Assembly: GCA_023375785.1 (NCBI GenBank)
Contig: SZWC01007403.1
Location: forward strand, 42,960-106,959
From: Penium margaritaceum
Lineage: Eukaryota > Streptophyta > Zygnematophyceae > Desmidiales > Peniaceae
Length of the DNA stretch: 64,000 nucleotides
Direction of reading: 5' to 3'
The notes beneath the pieces were generated by a model, which made no database searches, was not told where the DNA came from, and worked only from the letters and a program-made list of their open reading frames with translations. A program made the position numbers and the translations under genes. Every line of letters begins with the position of its first letter. Position 1 is the first letter of the stretch. This document shows, piece by piece, positions 60,181 through 64,000 of the stretch.

Positions 60181-61145
60181 ATGAGTGCAGTTGGATCAAC
60201 ACAGGGAGGGGGCGGTGCGAACGTCGGTGCTAGCACCGGTGTCGGGGCCGGTGCCGTCGCCACCTCCACCGGTGTGACGTGGGACGACCTAAGCAAGGTT
60301 CTGTCTCACAAAGACCCAACGCCACCGCTGCTCGGTGTGCGTGACTTCCTTTCATGGAAGGATGTTTTTCTTTCATGGACGGCGTAGCATGGCCTTGAGG
60401 ACTACTATCTAGCTCCGCCACCCGACGACACCGATGCGCTGGTGCTACTCAGAGCATTCTATGCTCTAGTCCGCGCACTGCCAGAGGACTAGCAGTATGC
60501 CCTCTGATAGTTCCGCTTTGGCGGCAAAAGGGGAGGACCCCGCAAATCCGCGTAGTGGTGAACCTCGACCTTACGATGCATGGAAGCATTTGGCCACTCG
60601 AAAGGAGGAATAAGGGATGGCCCTGGTGATCTCCCTTCCTGAGAAACTTCGCAACCTCCGTCCGAGACGGGGCGCGCCCGTCGCAGAGTACTGGGATGCA
60701 GCCATGGATCTTCGCCGGCGTATTCTATGCCTTGGTGCCTCCTGCTCTATCCTTGAGTGGCTGGATTCTATTATTCTGCACCTCGGCGAGCCATACAAGG
60801 ATTTCTTGCACGGTTTACTTCAAAGACTGAAAGTCGCCGACGTCGAGAGCACTGACCTTGCGGAGGTGTTTGACGAGCTTTGCAACTATGAGGACATGAT
60901 GATGTCCTCATGGTTGTGAGGCACGTCGCATCATCGAGGCACGGGGGGATGAGGGTGCAGCAACGAGCGCGTTTGTGTATGAGGGCTGAGGTACTTCTCA
61001 CTCCCCGCACCAATACTCAAGTGGAAGGGGAGGTGCGGGAGGTAGAGGCGGGCAAGGTGGTAGGGGCCGAGGCCGCAGCCAGGGGGCAGGAAACTGCACC
61101 TGCAACTACTGTGTACAGCTAGGCCATTATTGGAGGGCCTGCCCG
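60181..61145 (+). pseudogene. Gag region of the second Copia element (broken)
   Basis: Opens with ATG at 60,181 and a Gly/Ala/Thr-rich leader, then a capsid-like part (LLGVRDFLSWKDVF; RGAPVAEYWDAAMDLRRRIL near 60,680). A complete CCHC zinc knuckle, CNYCVQLGHYWRAC, is encoded at 61,101-61,142. Between capsid and knuckle is an Arg/Gly-rich stretch. The region is interrupted several times. Confidence 0.82.
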
Positions 61146-61499
61146 TCTCTTCAATGCATCATGACTCCTTCTGTGCAACAGACACGTCTAGCGGCTGGGC
61201 AGACATCTACGACGTTCCCACCTCCCAGTCAGCACCTGTACCCCCCAGCATGGGCATCTCAGTCCGTGGCTGGACCACAAGCGCCGGCACCCTTTGGGAC
61301 GGCCACTCTTGGTCCACACCAGTTGCAGCTGCCTACATACCCAGTTTTTTCCGCTCCATCCCCGCGGCAGTACCAAGGGCCTACTCACATGTCTCAGTAC
61401 GTGAGTGCACCAGCTCCCGTTCCGGCGTGGGTACAGAGAGTGTACGCTGAGACGATCAAGCCATAGCAGCCCCTTCCTCCTCCACCCGGACCATGGTGG

Positions 61500-63045
61500 A
61501 CCGCACCCTTGGAGCTACACCCACCTGAGCCGACTGCCAGCCCACAGCCAGGAGGTCAGAGGTTGGGTCACATGCACATTACCACATCGCATGCGTTACC
61601 TATGCATGAGTGGCTGCTTGAAACTACAGCATCGCATCACATGTCATCACACCGCCAGCTGTTTGTCACACTGCATGCCACACGTGACGTTGAGGGTGTG
61701 AAAACTGGGTCTCGGGAAGTGTTGCCAGTTAAGGGTGTAGTAACTGTAGCCCTACAAGCACCAGGCAAGGTTTTCTGGCTGACTGGTGTCCTGTATGCGC
61801 CGCGGCTGAAAGTGAACTTGCTATCGTGAGGGCAACTAGATCAACAAGCCAATGTGTCCGCACTCACACAAAAGCAACGATGCATGCTGTTCGATGCGTC
61901 CAGTGCTCTGCTGGATGATGGACCTCTGCACATTGACATGTTGTACAAACTCACTTTGTTCCCTTTTGTTCAACCACAAGTGAACCGCCCTCAAGTGCAT
62001 GTTGTGACAAGCACTGATTCAACAAACATTGATCTCATCCATCGTCGTCTTGTGCACATCAATACTGAGAGTGTCACAGACTTGTTAAAACACACCCCAT
62101 CACATGGCTTGCTCCCTAGCGACTGTCCTCACGGCCTTAAAGCGGACACCTATCTTGAGTGTCATGAAGGGAAGGCCCATAGGCAAACTTTCCCCAAGTC
62201 GGAGAGTGAAACAACCAAACCCCTTGTCCTGGTGCATGCGGACCTGACAGGACCGATGACAGTGCCATCAGTCCAATTCGGGTCACTGTATGTCTTGACT
62301 AATACTGATGACTACAACCGCGTCCGTTGGGCTTTTCTACTGGAAACTAAAGCAGACGCCCAACGTGCAATCGCTGAATGGATTCCTTTGGCTGAGAGAA
62401 AGATTGGTTGTTCGCTACTTAAGTTGAGAAAAGACAGAGGAGGGGAGTTTCTTGGCACGCTGACAGCAGAATTGAAAGTGAGAGGAGTCAAACATCAGAG
62501 TACTGTCCCATAAACGCCACAACAGAAAGGCGTGGCTGAACGATGGCACAGAATCCTTGGTGATGCTTTACGCACGCTACTCACGGAGTCTAGTCTGTCT
62601 TTTGGGTTCTGGAAAGAGGCCGTAAAATGTATCACCTGGGTATGGAATCGAGTGCCACAAAGACCACTGCTCAAGTCTGTCACTCCCTGGGAACGCTGGT
62701 TCAAAGAGAAAGTTGACTTGAGGCCAGCCAGGGTGTGGGGTACAATGGCTTGTGTGTGGTTTGCACCACCGCAACAAGAGAACAAGCTGAGTCCACGTGG
62801 TCGGTGGTGTGTCTTTGTCGGGGTCTCCCATGCCTCCAAGGCATGGCGGTTTTGGGACCTCACAAACCATTGCTTTGTTGAGAGTCGAGATGCTTCCTTC
62901 TTGGAGCACATGCCTTACAAATCTTTTCGCACACTGTGTCATGCACCTACTCCCGTGTCACAAGAGCACTACCCTCAACACATGAATGTACCCGTGTTCA
63001 TGCCTATCCAGCCACAAGAGTCGAACCACATGACTCAACCATAGA
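61500..63045 (+). pseudogene. Protease and integrase region of the second Copia element (broken)
   Basis: A protease-like part lies at about 61,560-61,830 (GVLYAPRLKVNLLS is typical of the stretch before the pre-integrase domain). The pre-integrase zinc-binding part follows at about 62,030-62,185 (HRRLVHINTESV...LECHEGKAHR). The integrase core has the three acidic boxes HADLTGP, NTDDYNR and DRGGEF, then QQKGVAERWHRIL and the C-terminal part to about 62,930. Most of it is readable, with a few disruptions. Confidence 0.88.
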
Positions 63046-64000
63046 GGGACAGGGACATGGCTGAGCCTGTGCCATGTGATCTGCTCTCACCTTCAGACCT
63101 GGCCAGCCCAGATGCCAGTGACACTCACGTGCCGCCAGGCCTCACACCCCTTGTGGAGGCTCGGAGTGAAGAGGCACCACCACCCGTTCCTGTACGGCGA
63201 TCTCTGCGAGATCTGCCAAGAGTTGACTACAAACAGTTCTACTGCACTGTCGGAAGGACAGTGATGGATCACAATGTAACGGAACCACTGACCGTGACTG
63301 AAGCCAGGGGGCGCCCTGATGCCGCGAAATGGGAAAAGGCAATGGTTGCAGAGCTGAACACATTGCTCAAGCATGAAGTGTTTGAGCTGGTGCCTCTGCC
63401 ACCTGGTCGAAAGGCCATAGATGTCAAATGGGTGTTCAAACTCAAAAGAAATCTCAAAGAGCCTGATTGACAAGTACAAAGCAAGGCTTGTGGCAGAATA
63501 TTTCCATCAAATCCAAGGACAGGACTTTACGGACACATATGCCCCTGTGGGCAAGTATGGGACCAGCCGCACATTGCTCGCATTGGCTGCACGTGAGGAC
63601 TGGGAGATCCACCAAATGGATGTAAAAAATGCCTTCTTGAATGGACCACTTGAAGAAGAACTGTATGTACGCCAGCCAGAGGGCTTCCAGGATGGCACAG
63701 ACCGAGTATAGCTGTTGCTTAAGGCTCCCTATGGCTTAAAGCAAGTGCCTCGGTGTTGGAACAAAGAGATTCGATGCACCTTGGAGAAGGTTGGATTTAC
63801 TCAGAGTCTTTGCGACCTCTCATTGTTCATAGACTGGTCTGCAGGTATGCATGTCGTACTGTTGGTCTATGTGGATGACTTGTTGATCTTGTCCCCCTCC
63901 CTTCCACTCATTGTGCAAGCCAAAGCACTACTCACGGATCACTACAAAATGACAGATCTTGGTGAGGCACAGAATTGTCTTGGCATGTCTATCACACGTT
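63046..64000 (+). pseudogene. Reverse transcriptase region of the second Copia element (broken, partial)
   Basis: An acidic, Pro-rich linker (63,057-63,240) leads into the reverse transcriptase: ELVPLPPGRKAIDVKWVFKL, WEIHQMDVKNAFLNG (near 63,600), and the catalytic YVDDLLIL box near 63,868. The domain is cut by the window edge. Confidence 0.88.

Larger units (their letters stand above)
58898..64000 (+). mobile_element. Second Ty1/copia element, runs past the right edge (broken)
   Basis: Order seen: LTR (58,898-59,697), primer site, leader, gag with a zinc knuckle, protease region, integrase, reverse transcriptase. Integrase before reverse transcriptase makes it Copia. Its pol sequence differs clearly from the remnant at 57,290 and from the element at 39,483, so three Copia lineages or families are present. 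It has roughly ten disruptions in the visible part. RNase H, the 3' LTR and the target-site duplication lie outside the window. Confidence 0.9.

Noticed and set aside
39483-64000. Alternative genetic code with stop codons read as amino acids in the Copia genes
   Set aside because: Some stops fall where relatives have Gln, which first suggested reassignment. But all three stop codons occur, at positions of several different conserved residues, and many equivalent positions keep ordinary codons. Decay explains this better.

Overview
The window looks like nuclear DNA of a streptophyte plant (land plant or charophyte alga). The evidence is Ty1/copia elements primed by initiator-Met tRNA (matches to TGGTATCAGAGC), a Mutator-like (MULE) transposase with a plant-style GT-AG intron, and a long tandem satellite. 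I cannot name the species. I recognise no intact host gene with confidence. This is repeat-rich, probably heterochromatic DNA.

Layout. (1) 1-28,440: one very large degenerate array of an 11-bp unit, CCCTAGTTGCG, which runs off the left edge. It holds roughly 2,500 units, a recurring two-unit variant marker, many local duplications whose step is a multiple of 11 bp, two copies of a 269-bp non-satellite island, a 532-bp gap and six single-N joins. (2) 28,441-31,430: unique-looking DNA with two GC-clamped stem-loop repeats and a block present on both sides of a 183-bp gap. (3) 31,432-32,900: a decayed MULE transposase with an intron. (4) 33,000-34,250: GC-rich DNA with one possible small secreted protein on the minus strand. 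(5) 34,800-38,000: fold-back and stem-loop repeats, an AT microsatellite, and an inverted pair of repeats carrying tRNA-Met primer sites, separated by AT-rich DNA without genes. (6) 38,500-39,150: stem-loop-rich non-coding DNA. (7) 39,483-51,168: an old Copia LTR retrotransposon with both LTRs, PBS, polypurine tract and a 5-bp target-site duplication. Its coding region is broken and is inflated by redundant blocks at single-N joins. (8) 51,169-57,280: mostly AT-rich DNA without recognisable genes, with a (GA)37 tract. (9) 57,290-64,000: a Copia pol remnant and a second Copia element arranged head to tail around a single shared LTR (58,898-59,697); the second element continues past the right edge.

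Nothing here forms a working pathway. The most unusual structure is the 11-bp array: its higher-order marker units, its quantised duplications, its CpG-type variants, and an island whose left edge matches the array's right edge. Eleven single-N positions occur; ten are flanked by near-identical redundant sequence, which suggests unresolved haplotypes or contig overlaps. Copy numbers and order should be read with that in mind.
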